From: Microbulbifer sp. YPW16
Lineage (GTDB): Bacteria > Pseudomonadota > Gammaproteobacteria > Pseudomonadales > Cellvibrionaceae
DNA length: 64,000 nucleotides
Assembly (NCBI RefSeq): GCF_021290385.1
Contig: NZ_CP089928.1
Coordinates: forward strand, 62,001 to 126,000
Reading direction: 5' to 3'
Part shown: positions 34,673-44,418 of the stretch, in pieces
Layout of the letters: each line of letters starts with the position of its first letter
Position numbering within the stretch: position 1 is the first letter of the stretch
Translations under genes and position numbers: made by a program
Notes under the pieces: generated by a model
The model's input: only the letters and a program-made list of their open reading frames with translations
Database searches by the model: none
Told to the model about the DNA's origin: nothing

Positions 34673-35830
34673 ATGGATTTTTCCCTCACTGAAGAACAGC
34701 AGATGATCCAGGACGCCGCCCGCCAGTTCGCCGACAGCGAGCTGAAGCCGGTCGCGGCAGAGCTGGATGCCACCGGCAATCGCGAGCTGTTACTGGACAA
34801 GCTGAAGCAGCTGGCCGAACTGGGTTTTATGGGCATTAATATTGACCCGGATTTTGGCGGCACCGGTGCCGGTACCGTGGCTTTCAGCCTCGCGATCACC
34901 GAGCTCGCCCGCGGCTGCGCTTCCACCGCTACCACTACCTCTGTAACCAATATGGTGGCAGAGGTGATCCAGGCGGTGGGCAGTGAGGAGCAGCGGGCAA
35001 AGTACCTGCCGAAGATCTGCAGCGGTGAATATCCTGCCGGTTCCTTTTGCCTGACCGAACCCAGCTCCGGTTCCGACGCCGCCGCCATGCGTACCCGTGC
35101 GGTGAAGGACGGTGATGAGTACGTGCTGAATGGCAGCAAGCTCTATATCTCCAGCGCCGAATTCGCCGGTGTATTTGTGGTCTGGGCGGTGACCGATCCG
35201 GAAGCGCCAAAAGGGAAGGGGATTTCCTGTTTCCTGGTGGAGGCGGGCACGCCGGGCCTGGTGATCGGCAAGGCCGAGGAAAAGATGGGCCAGAAAGCCT
35301 CGGTCACCAATGAGGTTTCCTTCGATGACTGCCGCATCCCGGCCGCCAACCTGATGGGCGAGGAGAACCGTGGTTTCCGTATTGCCGCCGGTGAGCTGGC
35401 CGGCGGCAGGATCGGCATCGGCTCCCTGGGCCTGGGTATCGGCCTGGAGGCGCTGGACTGCGCACGCGCATTTATCCAGGAGCGCGAGCAGTTCGGGCAG
35501 CCGCTGGCGAAGTTCCAGGGCCTGCAATGGCAGCTGGCCGACAAATATACTGAGATGGAAGCCGCGCGACTGCTGCTGTTACAGGCAGCCTGGCAGAAAG
35601 ACGCGGGTATGGACTTCGGTCCGGCCGCTTCCATGGCCAAGCTGTATGCGACGGAAAAAGCCAACGAGGCTTGCTACACGGCACTGCAAATGCACGGCGG
35701 TGCCGGTTATACCCGCGACTACCCGCTGGAGCGGATGGCGCGCGACGTGCGTATCACCACCATCTACGAGGGCACCAGCGAGATCCAGCGGCTGATCATT
35801 GCCCGTCACCTGCTGACCGGGATGCGTTAA
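34673..35830 (+). CDS. Acyl-CoA dehydrogenase
   Basis: A 385-residue FAD enzyme for the first step of acyl-CoA beta-oxidation. The helical N-terminal domain (DFSLTEEQQMIQDAARQFADSEL), middle FAD domain (SFCLTEPSSGSDAAAM and YVLNGSKLYISSAEFAGVFVV) and C-terminal domain with QMHGGAGYTRDYPLERMARDVRITTIYEGTSEIQRLIIAR are complete. The catalytic Glu of the short/medium-chain type sits in YEGTSEIQ. The ribosome region matches the one before the oxidoreductase at 17394 (ATAAGCAGGT). Chain length is not known; short or branched chains are likely. Confidence 0.93.
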   Translation: MDFSLTEEQQMIQDAARQFADSELKPVAAELDATGNRELLLDKLKQLAELGFMGINIDPDFGGTGAGTVAFSLAITELARGCASTATTTSVTNMVAEVIQAVGSEEQRAKYLPKICSGEYPAGSFCLTEPSSGSDAAAMRTRAVKDGDEYVLNGSKLYISSAEFAGVFVVWAVTDPEAPKGKGISCFLVEAGTPGLVIGKAEEKMGQKASVTNEVSFDDCRIPAANLMGEENRGFRIAAGELAGGRIGIGSLGLGIGLEALDCARAFIQEREQFGQPLAKFQGLQWQLADKYTEMEAARLLLLQAAWQKDAGMDFGPAASMAKLYATEKANEACYTALQMHGGAGYTRDYPLERMARDVRITTIYEGTSEIQRLIIARHLLTGMR

Positions 35831-36105
35831 GCGCCTCTAGCAACTTCCCTGCGCAGGTCTCCCGCTGCGGAGACCTGCGTTCCTGCACCTGCTTCCTCCT
35901 GATCCCCTATTCGCCGGATTCCTTTCAGGGTTCCTTATCCCACCGCATTTGCCTGGTAGCAAGGATTCAGTTCCGGTTGCCGGCGGGCAGCAGGTGCCAG
36001 TGATGACACATAATTCGCTCCCGGCACTGCGTTGACTCTAGTAAGAGGTTACGGCGGCTAACCTTAAAAGGTATGTGACACCGGGGCCAGGTGGGAGGAA
36101 GTACC
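35831..36105. other. Intergenic region, no gene seen
   Basis: This 275-bp stretch has no credible coding frame. Near its end GGTTA and TAACC flank a short GC segment (about 36046-36063), and GGAGG at 36093-36098 serves the next gene. Confidence 0.5.
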
Positions 36106-36924
36106 GTGCCACGGCCAGGCTTGTCCGAAACTTTCATATTTTTCTTTTTCGCACTGCTGGGCGCTGGCCAGTTGGTGGCACAGGACGAGAAGGACCTGGC
36201 AAAGCAACTGGCCAACCCGGTATCGAGCCTGGTCAGTGTCCCGTTCCAGGGCAACTTTGATCACAAGGTCGGGCCCTTTGACCAGGGGCACCGCTTCAGC
36301 CTGAATGTGCAGCCGGTCATCCCGGTCAGCCTCAACGAAGACTGGAACCTGGTCAGTCGCACCATTTTCCCGATTATCCGCCAGGACGACGTGCTCCCGG
36401 GGACGCCCAGGAAGACTGGCACCGGGGACACTGTGCAGAGCGTGTTCTTTTCCCCTGCGGAACCCACTGAAGGTGGCATTACCTGGGGTCTCGGTCCGGT
36501 ATTCCTGGTGCCCACCGCGTCTGAACCGCAATTGGGCAGTGAGAAGTGGGGTGCCGGGCCTACCGGTGTGGTACTGAAACAGTCGGGGCCCTGGACCATT
36601 AGTGCGCTGGTAAACCATATCTGGTCCTTTGCCGGCGATGATAACCGCGATGACATGGACAGCACGTTTATCCAGCCGTTCTTCGCTTACACCACGCTCG
36701 ATGCGTGGACGATCACCGTCTAGGCGGAAACTACCTACGACTGGGAATCCGAGCAGTGGAATGTGCCGGTCGGGCTGCTGGCGGCCAAGGTAATCCCGGT
36801 AGGTAGCCAGACTTACCAGATCCAGGCAGGGCCAAGGTATTACGCCGACAGCCCGGATGCCGGTGCCGAGGGGCTGGGCTTCAGGCTCAATTTTATTCTG
36901 CTGTTCCCCAAGGGGGGGCAGTGA
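36106..36924 (+). pseudogene. Exported outer-membrane-like protein split by an in-frame amber codon
   Basis: From a GTG at 36106 (GGAGG upstream) a signal peptide (FETFIFFFFALLGAGQLVAQ-like) leads a beta-strand-rich protein. The frame is interrupted by TAG at 36721-36723 and then continues without a gap: AETTYDWESEQWNVPVGLLA, then a run ending LNFILLFPKGGQ and TGA at 36922-36924. The full frame is 272 codons. The part after the stop looks like genuine protein and ends in an aromatic/hydrophobic strand as outer-membrane barrels do. It is either a recent nonsense mutation or readthrough. Homologues occur beside FadL-like porins; the exact family is not certain. Confidence 0.75.
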
Positions 36925-36948
36925 TTCGTCAGGCAGAGGGAGCTGGAA

Positions 36949-38244
36949 ATGCGACAGCCAGGAAGTGACAGAAGTGCAGTTATGCCCCTGATGCTCTACC
37001 TCGGCACTATGGGGCTTGCCTCGCCGGCCAGCGCAGGCGGGCTGATGGTGTGGGAGATTGGGACCCCCACACTGGGAACCGCCGGTGCCGGTTGGGCTGC
37101 TATGCCGGAGGATGCCTCTACCGCGTATACGAATCCGGCGGGAACGGTCTGGCGCGACGGCACACAGTTGATGGCATCGGGGCAGCTTCTGTACGGCAAC
37201 CTGGAATTCAGTAATGGCGGCCAGAGTAATGTGCCGGGTGATGACGGTGGAAACGCCATCGAGTGGTTTCCCGGTGGCGGTTTCTTTGCCGCGGGGCGGC
37301 TCAATGAGCGCTTCGGTTGGGGGTTTGCGCTTGCCGGTAACCTCGGCGGTAGCCTGGACTATGACAACGACTGGTATGGGCGCCGCTTTGTTACCGAGAC
37401 TGACCTGATCGGCATGAGCGTGATGCCGTCTATCAGCTGGAAAGCAAGCGATTGCCTGTCGCTGGGGGCAGGGTTGAACCTGATGACCGGATACTACCGG
37501 TTTGAGTCCCGTCCCCGGGCGGGCCTGGTTGGCGGTGATGCCCGGTTGAAATATGACGATACCGATGTGGCGCCAGGTGGTAATTTTGGCGTCATCTATC
37601 GGCCCGGAGAGGCAACAATACTGGGATTGGACCTGACTACCGAGGTGGACTGGGAATTCTCCTATAATCTACGCTTGGCCGGTTTTGGCCCACTTTTTGA
37701 TGGCGTTTTCGGTCGCTTGAATGACAGGCGCCTGCAGATTGACATGGATGTTCCGCAGACCGCTACCGCCAGTTTGCAGCAACAACTGGCCGCGGATACC
37801 ACGTTGTACGCTAACCTGAACTGGCAGAACTGGTCCGAGTTCGGACTGGTGGGCATCCAGATAGACAATCCCAACCAGACCAGTGCGACCGTCAATCGTA
37901 ATTATGAAGACACCTGGCATGGATCACTGGGGCTTAGACACCAGTTTCGTTCTGGGATCCTGGGCGGGTGGGCACTCTCTGCCGGGCTGGGTTATGACAG
38001 CAGCATGGTCGAGAACCAGTTTCGCACCGCTGATGTCGTTGTAGACGAACAGTGGCGCCTGGGGCTGGGGGGCCGTAAGGAGCTGTGTCCTGGCCTGCGG
38101 CTGGATTTTGGTTACACACTTGTATGGATGGGAGATGTGCCAATAGACCAGCAAGGGCGGCCGCCTTTCAGCCCACGCTTGCAGGGTAGTTTTGATGACT
38201 ACTCGCTGAACTTTTTTGGGGGCTCGATACAGTTTGAGCTTTAA
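36949..38244 (+). CDS. OmpP1/FadL family outer-membrane transport protein
   Basis: A 431-residue outer-membrane barrel of the FadL class, which lets fatty acids or other hydrophobic molecules in. A signal peptide (cleaved about residue 29, SPASA|GG) precedes the plug segment (GTAGAGWAAMPEDASTAYTNPAGT, with the NPAG motif of the family) and about fourteen strands ending FFGGSIQFEL with a C-terminal aromatic-containing strand. It starts 24 bp after the amber-split gene and is probably cotranscribed. The substrate is unknown. Confidence 0.9.
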   Translation: MRQPGSDRSAVMPLMLYLGTMGLASPASAGGLMVWEIGTPTLGTAGAGWAAMPEDASTAYTNPAGTVWRDGTQLMASGQLLYGNLEFSNGGQSNVPGDDGGNAIEWFPGGGFFAAGRLNERFGWGFALAGNLGGSLDYDNDWYGRRFVTETDLIGMSVMPSISWKASDCLSLGAGLNLMTGYYRFESRPRAGLVGGDARLKYDDTDVAPGGNFGVIYRPGEATILGLDLTTEVDWEFSYNLRLAGFGPLFDGVFGRLNDRRLQIDMDVPQTATASLQQQLAADTTLYANLNWQNWSEFGLVGIQIDNPNQTSATVNRNYEDTWHGSLGLRHQFRSGILGGWALSAGLGYDSSMVENQFRTADVVVDEQWRLGLGGRKELCPGLRLDFGYTLVWMGDVPIDQQGRPPFSPRLQGSFDDYSLNFFGGSIQFEL

Positions 38245-38319
38245 GGGCTGGTCTGGTCTTCTGCATCACGAATTCATACACTCACTACTTGAATAGGCCA
38301 TAGTGATGAGACAGCTGTC

Positions 38320-38766
38320 ATGAGCGGACCGACGCCGACCGTAGTTACCGTGGAAGAGAGTGGCGACGGCAAGTTTACGCAGTCTATGCATTCCGGGCCG
38401 CACCGGCTTGTCGCCGACGAGCCCGAGGAGTTCGGAGGTGAGAACCTGGGACCCGGTCCCTATGAGTATGTTTTGATGGGGCTGGGTGCCTGCACCAGCA
38501 TGACTGTACGTATGTACGCGGACCGTAAGAAGATTCCGCTCGATCGTATCCGGGTGATACTCTCGCACCGCAAAGTGCATGCGGAGGACTGCCAGGATTG
38601 TGAGACAAAAGAGGGCAAGATCGATGAGATCGTGCGTGAGATTACACTGGAGGGCCAGCTGACCGGTGAGCAACGCGAAAAATTACTCGATATCGCCAAC
38701 CGTTGCCCGGTACATCGCACCCTGACATCGGAGATTGTGGTTCGCTCACGCCTGTCTTCTGCCTGA
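38320..38766 (+). CDS. OsmC family peroxiredoxin-like protein
   Basis: A 148-residue OsmC-fold thiol protein that reduces organic hydroperoxides or acts as a similar redox protein. GPYEYVLMGLGACTSMTVRMYADRKKIPLDRIRVILSH carries the first active Cys (about residue 58) on the long helix; the second is in IANRCPVHRTLTSEI. The insert CQDCETKEG between them is seen in the YhfA/redox-type OsmC subgroup. The start ATG at 38320 lies 75 bp after the porin gene. Confidence 0.9.
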   Translation: MSGPTPTVVTVEESGDGKFTQSMHSGPHRLVADEPEEFGGENLGPGPYEYVLMGLGACTSMTVRMYADRKKIPLDRIRVILSHRKVHAEDCQDCETKEGKIDEIVREITLEGQLTGEQREKLLDIANRCPVHRTLTSEIVVRSRLSSA

Positions 38767-38835
38767 TACTAACAGCACAATGCCCCAGGCCAGCCAGCAA
38801 TTCCCGAACGGGAGGTGCTGTTGGCCGCGATGCTC

Positions 38836-40443
38836 TCACACCTGCGATTCAATTGGCAGGAAGGTCAGCAGCCAGACCACGAAGCGGTCCCAGGCCGAGG
38901 TATCGGGATCTTTTTCGTAAGTGACTGTTTTGCCATCTTCCTCGGCGGTCCAACGCAGTCCATCCCCTTCACCTTCTTCACCGAGTGAAAGCTTCCAGGC
39001 GGAATCCGGGGTCACCCAGCTGTCAAACAACTGGCGCAGCTCAGAGTTGATGGCGGTGTTTTCGATCAAAACACCGATTTCCGTATTCTGGCGCAGCGAG
39101 CGGCTGTCCATATTGATCGAGCCGATAAAGCTGCGATTGTTATCGATCACGAATGTCTTGGCATGTAGCGCTGCACTGGCACTGCCCTGGAACAAGTGCC
39201 GCCGCTGCTCCTGGTCCGCCCCGGGCCGCAGTTCCCACAGCTTCACTCCGCCCTGCATCAGGCGCACGCGGTCCGGTGCATAGCCGGCGTGAACCGCCGC
39301 CACGTCGGTGCTGCTCAGGCTATTGGTCAGGATCCCGACGTCGACGCCGTTTCGTGCAAGCCCGGTAAAGAGTTCTACTCCCGGGTCCCCGGGCACGAAA
39401 TAGGCCGAGCTGATGCGGATAAGTGACTCGGTATCGGCAAGTGCCTCCTTCAGGTGGTAACCGGGGAGCTCGTGCTCGGGGAGGTTTTTGTCCAGCGCCT
39501 TTTCCGGGGGATCCGAGTAAAGTGTCGCCGGGCCCCAGTGGAATTGCAGCCGGCCCTCCGTCAGCCGCTCGCTGAATTCTGATTTCTCCAGTGCCTCCCG
39601 AAATTCACTCCTGGCGTGTTCCCGCAGGAACTTCCGGATCTGGGCACGGATTTCCTCCAGTGTCCTGGAGTCGTCATCGTCCAGCATCAATTGCGAGACA
39701 GGCACTGACACTGGGTGGTTCCAGTACTCGTCGAATGTGGCCGCGGCCCTGGGGAGTAGGTGACCGATGACGAGGATGTCGGCGTCAAGGAACTTCACGC
39801 TGGTGGAGGAGAAGTACTCGTCGGCGATATTCCTGCCCCCGGTGATCATGGCCAGGCTGTCGGCGACCAGCAGCTTGTTGTGCATACGATGATTGATACG
39901 TCCCAGGTTCCGTACCTGCTCCAGTGCCTTCTTGAAGCCACTGCGCCCCGCCACCGGGTTGAATACGCGGATTTCCATATTGGGGTGTTTGGACAGGGTG
40001 AGGATATCCGGGTTGTCGATACGTGTGGCCACATCGTCGACCAGCAATCTTACGCGTACGCCGCGGTCGGCGGCTTCCAGCAGTTTGCTGGCGAGCAGGT
40101 TGCCGGCAGTGTCATCCTTGAACTCATAGTACTGCACGTCCAGGGACACCCGTGCTTCGTGAATCAGGGCTACCCTCGCCACAAAGGCCGACAGCCCCTC
40201 GGGCAGCAGCAGGAAGCCGGAATGCTCGCCGGGATGCTGTTCCGCATGCTTGTTAATAGCCTGCGCCATGGGGGATTCGGTCGCCGGGGGCAGGGCATAG
40301 GAGGCCGTGCGTGAATTGGGGTCGTACTCCTGGTCGTTGCTGTTACATGCCTGCAGGCTCAAAACGCTGGAAAGTATCATCATGGGTAATGGCAGCGTTG
40401 CCGGTCGGGAGCTGTAATTGGCGTTCATTGGGTTGGCGCACAT
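38836..40443 (-). CDS. Phospholipase D / cardiolipin synthase-like lipoprotein
   Basis: A roughly 535-residue PLD-superfamily protein. Two HKD motifs are complete: HRMHNKLLVADSLAMITGG and LHAKTFVIDNNRSFIGSINMDSR. The N-terminus has a signal segment with lipobox-like LSLQAC, so it is probably a membrane-anchored lipoprotein related to ClsC, transferring phosphatidyl groups or cleaving phosphodiesters. The start is uncertain: GTG 40470, ATG 40443 (GAAGAC upstream; used here) or ATG 40428. It converges with OsmC; an AACAGCAC/GTGCTGTT repeat lies between them. Confidence 0.87.
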   Translation of the reverse strand: MCANPMNANYSSRPATLPLPMMILSSVLSLQACNSNDQEYDPNSRTASYALPPATESPMAQAINKHAEQHPGEHSGFLLLPEGLSAFVARVALIHEARVSLDVQYYEFKDDTAGNLLASKLLEAADRGVRVRLLVDDVATRIDNPDILTLSKHPNMEIRVFNPVAGRSGFKKALEQVRNLGRINHRMHNKLLVADSLAMITGGRNIADEYFSSTSVKFLDADILVIGHLLPRAAATFDEYWNHPVSVPVSQLMLDDDDSRTLEEIRAQIRKFLREHARSEFREALEKSEFSERLTEGRLQFHWGPATLYSDPPEKALDKNLPEHELPGYHLKEALADTESLIRISSAYFVPGDPGVELFTGLARNGVDVGILTNSLSSTDVAAVHAGYAPDRVRLMQGGVKLWELRPGADQEQRRHLFQGSASAALHAKTFVIDNNRSFIGSINMDSRSLRQNTEIGVLIENTAINSELRQLFDSWVTPDSAWKLSLGEEGEGDGLRWTAEEDGKTVTYEKDPDTSAWDRFVVWLLTFLPIESQV

Positions 40444-40697
40444 ACTGTCTTCAAAGGCTTGGATGATCACCTGGGCACCCGCAGCGGCCGAACTGCACCG
40501 GGCAATGTAAGCGGGTGCCGGTTACTTATAGTAGCCCTGATAGGTATGTCGCGGTGCCCTGGGTATGGCTCCGCTGCGGGTTCTCCCCGGGAGCTTACTG
40601 TTGGGACGATGTTCTTATGCCGGCAAAGGGCGGGGCTTTTTACGTGAAGCCACAGCCTGACCCCAGGAACTCACGACCACCATGTTCGGTCAGCTAG

Positions 40698-41267
40698 TCA
40701 ATCGGTTGGTGCGTGGCCGCCTACCACTTTTGTTTCTGGCTGTTCTTTAACGTCTTCCAGCATGTGCTGGCCCACGGTTTCCTCAGGGGCGACTCTCAGG
40801 AAAATGCCCAGGCACACCAGGAGTAGGGCTGCGGAGAGAATGATAAGCGCCGGGTACAACAGGAGCTGGGGTTGTCCGGTCTGGCCAAACTTGATGACAA
40901 AAATCAGCCCCTCCAGGGCAAGCGCCACACAGACCACCACGATAAAACGTGGCGTGGATCGACGCAGTACATGGGTTACTTCACCAATGGCCGGCTTACG
41001 TAATTCATGGGACAGGGCGCGTTGAAGCTCATAGATTGCAAGAGCGACGATCAGGTTACTGATGGCGTTGGTGATAAGTTCGGGGATCTGGTTGTCTTTG
41101 TAGATAAAGCCCTCAGTAATGATGAAGGCTGCGACGCTGACTGCACTCGATATCAGTATGAGTGCGGTGAGCACCATTAGGAACATTGAAAATACCCCAA
41201 GGAAAATGAGGGTATTGGATCGTTTATTTCTTAACTTTTTGAAGAGGACTGAGATGTCTCTAGCCAT
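40698..41267 (-). CDS. Unrecognised inner-membrane protein
   Basis: A 189-residue protein with four hydrophobic segments (about residues 22-40, 42-56, 108-126 and 138-158), a basic N-terminus (RDISVLFKKLRNKRSN) and an acidic, soluble C-terminal tail (EETVGQHMLEDVKEQPETK). ELITNAISNLIVALAIYELQRALSHEL resembles a conserved helix with a membrane-facing face. I do not recognise a family. It is followed by the PLD gene on the same strand 250 bp away. Confidence 0.75.
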   Translation of the reverse strand: MARDISVLFKKLRNKRSNTLIFLGVFSMFLMVLTALILISSAVSVAAFIITEGFIYKDNQIPELITNAISNLIVALAIYELQRALSHELRKPAIGEVTHVLRRSTPRFIVVVCVALALEGLIFVIKFGQTGQPQLLLYPALIILSAALLLVCLGIFLRVAPEETVGQHMLEDVKEQPETKVVGGHAPTD

Positions 41268-41531
41268 AAATCGCCGGGTGCTCTTGCAGGGAGGGAAGTA
41301 ATTACCAGGAAGTTCTAGGTTTTACGCTCCCGCTTCAGGGGGTACCCATTGCGGTCGCTATGTCCAACTCGCTTCCGGCAGTGTAGTAAAGTGTGGCGTG
41401 GCGGGAAGTAGTGATGGCCGGGCAGGGCGGCTGAGGTAGGAGGGGCCGACCGATCATCGTCTCGGGGCAAGCCCGCCAGGGGGCAGGCTGTTCACTTTTC
41501 AATTAAGGGGGCGTGTGGTCTTTACCATTTG
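41268..41531. other. Intergenic region, nothing recognised
   Basis: No gene, RNA or clear palindrome was found in this stretch between the start of the membrane-protein gene and the stop of the monooxygenase gene. Confidence 0.5.
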
Positions 41532-43043
41532 TCAGTCAGTAACGCCTTCCGCTTCGCTCGCGGCTTCCTGTGCGATTGGCATTCGTTTCTTCGGGCGGGG
41601 ATAGAAGTTGAGAATCCCGTCGTCAATCGGGGATTCCAGCAATATCTTCCGGTCGCGCTCGTAATCGTTCATCAGCCGCCATGGATACCGGGTGCCCTGG
41701 CGGGGCAGCAGGTGGTCGGCGCGCTGGACATAGCCCGATTTCAGGGCAGCCATGACGGACTCATCCTCCTTGCAGCCTTCACGATCCACCGGCATAAACA
41801 CCGCCTGTTGCTCACGCCGCATATGGTTGAGCAGGCGGCACAGGTAATCCGCGGACAGGTCCGCCTTCAGGGTCCAGGCGGCGTTGGTATAGCCGAATAC
41901 CCAGCCCATATTGGGCACCCCCTCCATCAGGACGCCCTTGTAGGTCAGCCGGCGGTTGATCTCCACCGCCTGGTTATCCACCTTGAGCGTCATTCCCCCC
42001 AGTACCTGTACCTTGAGGCCGGTGGCGGTGACCACGATGTCGGCGGGCAGCTCTTTGCCGGACTTGAGGCGGATGCCATCCTCGGTGAAGGTCTCAATTT
42101 CGTCGGTTTCCACAGATGCCGTGCCGGCGCGGATGGCATCAAACAGGTCGCCGTCCGGTACTGCGCACAGTCGCTGGTCCCAGGGCTGGTAGTCGGGGGA
42201 GAAGTGGCGCATGTCGGCGCCATTGCCCAGTGCCTTACGCACGCCCCGCAGCATCATGCGGCGGACGAAACCGGGCCAGCGCCTGGCGGCCTTGAAAATC
42301 CAGCGATGCAGTTTGATATTGCGCTTGCGCGCCATGCGGTAAACCAGGCCCTCGGGCAGGAATTTCTTCAAGACTGCAGAAATCTTGTCCTGTGCCGGCA
42401 CCGACAGAACGTATGTGGGGGAGCGCTGCAGCATGGTGACATGCGCGGCTTTCTCTGCCAGGGCGGGAACCAGGGTCACTGCGGTGGCTCCACTGCCGAT
42501 CACCACAATGCGCTTGCCGCTGTAGTCCAGGTCCTCAGGCCACTGCTGTGGGTGGATGGTCTGGCCGCCGAATTGGTCGATGCCCGGGAATTCCGGCAGG
42601 TAGCCCTGGTGGTAGTCGTAGTAGCCGGTGCAGGAAATCAGTACATCGCAGCTGTAGCGCACCGGGCGCCCGTCCTGCTCACCACGTAATTCCCAGCACT
42701 GGCGCTGGCTGTCCCAGTTTGCCTGCTGGAGGTCAATACCGAACTGTATCCGCTCGGATACACCATACTCTGCGGCGGTATCGCTGATGTACTGGCGGAT
42801 CGACTCCCCGTCTGCCAGGACCTTGAACCCATTCCAGGGACGGAAGTTGAAACCGAAGCTGAACATGTCGGAATCCGAGCGAATTCCCGGATACCGGAAC
42901 AGGTCCCAGGTCCCACCGATGCGGTTGCGGCGCTCGAGGATGGCGAAGTGCTTATCCGGGCAGTCCCGGCTCAGGTGGCAGGCGGTGCCTATACCGGACA
43001 GGCCGGCGCCAATGATCAGTACATCGTAATGCTGCTGCGACAT
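41532..43043 (-). CDS. Flavin-containing monooxygenase, Baeyer-Villiger type
   Basis: A 503-residue FAD/NADPH monooxygenase that would insert oxygen next to a ketone. It has both Rossmann motifs, LIIGAGLSGIGTACHL near the N-terminus and VVIGSGATAVTLVPAL around residue 185, and the Baeyer-Villiger fingerprint FGGQTIHPQQWP just before the second. The start ATG is preceded by a plain ribosome site region. It lies on the same strand as the epimerase-like gene 147 bp upstream; both may respond to the AraC regulator at 44499. The substrate is unknown. Confidence 0.9.
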   Translation of the reverse strand: MSQQHYDVLIIGAGLSGIGTACHLSRDCPDKHFAILERRNRIGGTWDLFRYPGIRSDSDMFSFGFNFRPWNGFKVLADGESIRQYISDTAAEYGVSERIQFGIDLQQANWDSQRQCWELRGEQDGRPVRYSCDVLISCTGYYDYHQGYLPEFPGIDQFGGQTIHPQQWPEDLDYSGKRIVVIGSGATAVTLVPALAEKAAHVTMLQRSPTYVLSVPAQDKISAVLKKFLPEGLVYRMARKRNIKLHRWIFKAARRWPGFVRRMMLRGVRKALGNGADMRHFSPDYQPWDQRLCAVPDGDLFDAIRAGTASVETDEIETFTEDGIRLKSGKELPADIVVTATGLKVQVLGGMTLKVDNQAVEINRRLTYKGVLMEGVPNMGWVFGYTNAAWTLKADLSADYLCRLLNHMRREQQAVFMPVDREGCKEDESVMAALKSGYVQRADHLLPRQGTRYPWRLMNDYERDRKILLESPIDDGILNFYPRPKKRMPIAQEAASEAEGVTD

Positions 43044-43189
43044 AGGGATTCCCGCATCATTATTGTTCTATCTGTTTCCGGTGCCCCGGACGCACCAACG
43101 ATAGCGGATTTCCGGGGCGCGTAACAGGAATGCGGGAGGGATTTTGGCCTGTGGGTTTGGCCTTGAATTCAGCCGCTCCCCCGGAAGCG

Positions 43190-44233
43190 CTAGCTGGCAG
43201 TAGGCTTTTGCCGGGAGCGTTGCCCGCCCGCGGGCAGGGAAGGCGGGGGATTGCGAAAGAGCCTGGCCATATCCTGCATGGCATTCTCAAAAGTAGTGAC
43301 AGGCCGGTAACCCAGCAGGCGTTCGGCCCTGGCAGGCACCAGTTGGTTGGGGCCGCCCATCAGGCGGTATGTTTGCTGGTTGAGCCATGGCCGCTGTGGC
43401 CTGTGCCGGGCCGGGTCGTTGCAGGCGCGCAGGATGGCCAGGACCCGGGCGACCGGCCGGGGAATGCTGCGGGGCGCACGGGTACCGACCGCTCTGGCCA
43501 GTGCTCGCAGGAATTGCTCCCAGGTCACCCCGAAACCGTCGCCGGCAACGAAAAGTTGCCCGTCCTTGAGTGGGGACCGGGCGGCTGCAATCAACAGGGC
43601 TACCAGGTTATCCATATGCACCAGGCCGGCATCCCAGTTGCCCCTGCCGATCAGGCAGGGCTGGCGCGCCTGGAGACGCGAGATCAATTGACCCACCCAG
43701 GGAATCTCCCCGCTCCCGTAAACGTTGCCGGGCCGGATAATTGTGGCTTTGAGGCCAATCTTTGCCACGGCCTCGCGGATCATGGCTTCTTCCTGCTGGC
43801 GTATGCTGGCGTAACTTGAGCCCGGTGCCCCGGTCGGGGTTCGTTCTTCCAGGATTCCCTTGCCCAGTGCGGTGCCGTAGCAGCGGATACTTGTGGTAGC
43901 GACCAGGTGCGCATCCCACATCAGCGCCAGGTTGATGCTCTGCCGTGTGGTGGTAAGGATCCTGTCAGTGTGTGCAGTTTTTTCCGGTCCTTCAGCTACG
44001 CTGTTCCCGATCTGGAACACCGTATCAACCGGCCCGTGGTTCTCGGCCAGGTCGGTAATCGGGCGGGCAGCGACGCGGATGATGGTGACGCGCCCGGCCC
44101 ATGCCGTGGGTATGGATCGCCCCGGGTGGACAGCTGCCACTACGCGAACCTTCTCGGCCAGCAGCTGGTTTACCAGCCGGCGACCAATAATGCTGTCGGC
44201 CCCGGTGACCAGGGCTGAGGTAAGTTGTTGCAT
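43190..44233 (-). CDS. NAD-dependent epimerase/dehydratase family protein (extended SDR)
   Basis: A 347-residue extended SDR with nucleotide loop VTGADSIIGRRLV (residues 8-20), a middle TTSIRCYG segment and SSYASIRQQEEAMI, where the usual YxxxK has Arg in place of Lys, which may weaken catalysis. IIRPGNVYGSGE and the later VAGDGFGVTWEQFL are typical of sterol- or sugar-type extended SDRs. ATG 44233 has a GGAAAACAG region upstream. Together with the monooxygenase, a steroid or terpenoid ketone pathway is possible but unproven. Confidence 0.85.
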   Translation of the reverse strand: MQQLTSALVTGADSIIGRRLVNQLLAEKVRVVAAVHPGRSIPTAWAGRVTIIRVAARPITDLAENHGPVDTVFQIGNSVAEGPEKTAHTDRILTTTRQSINLALMWDAHLVATTSIRCYGTALGKGILEERTPTGAPGSSYASIRQQEEAMIREAVAKIGLKATIIRPGNVYGSGEIPWVGQLISRLQARQPCLIGRGNWDAGLVHMDNLVALLIAAARSPLKDGQLFVAGDGFGVTWEQFLRALARAVGTRAPRSIPRPVARVLAILRACNDPARHRPQRPWLNQQTYRLMGGPNQLVPARAERLLGYRPVTTFENAMQDMARLFRNPPPSLPAGGQRSRQKPTAS

Positions 44234-44418
44234 CTCTGTTTTCCGTCGGCCTCCGGGAGTCTCGCGGAGGCCCATGGCAGGGGGCAAAGCTCTCGGGTCA
44301 ATCAAGGTGAGAGTCGCCAGGCGTATCTGGCCTCATCCTGCTTCAGTGCAGTGCCATGGTTAATTTTTAACCGCGCGCTCGAGGACAACCACGCAGTTTA
44401 TGGCCATGCGTATTCCGC

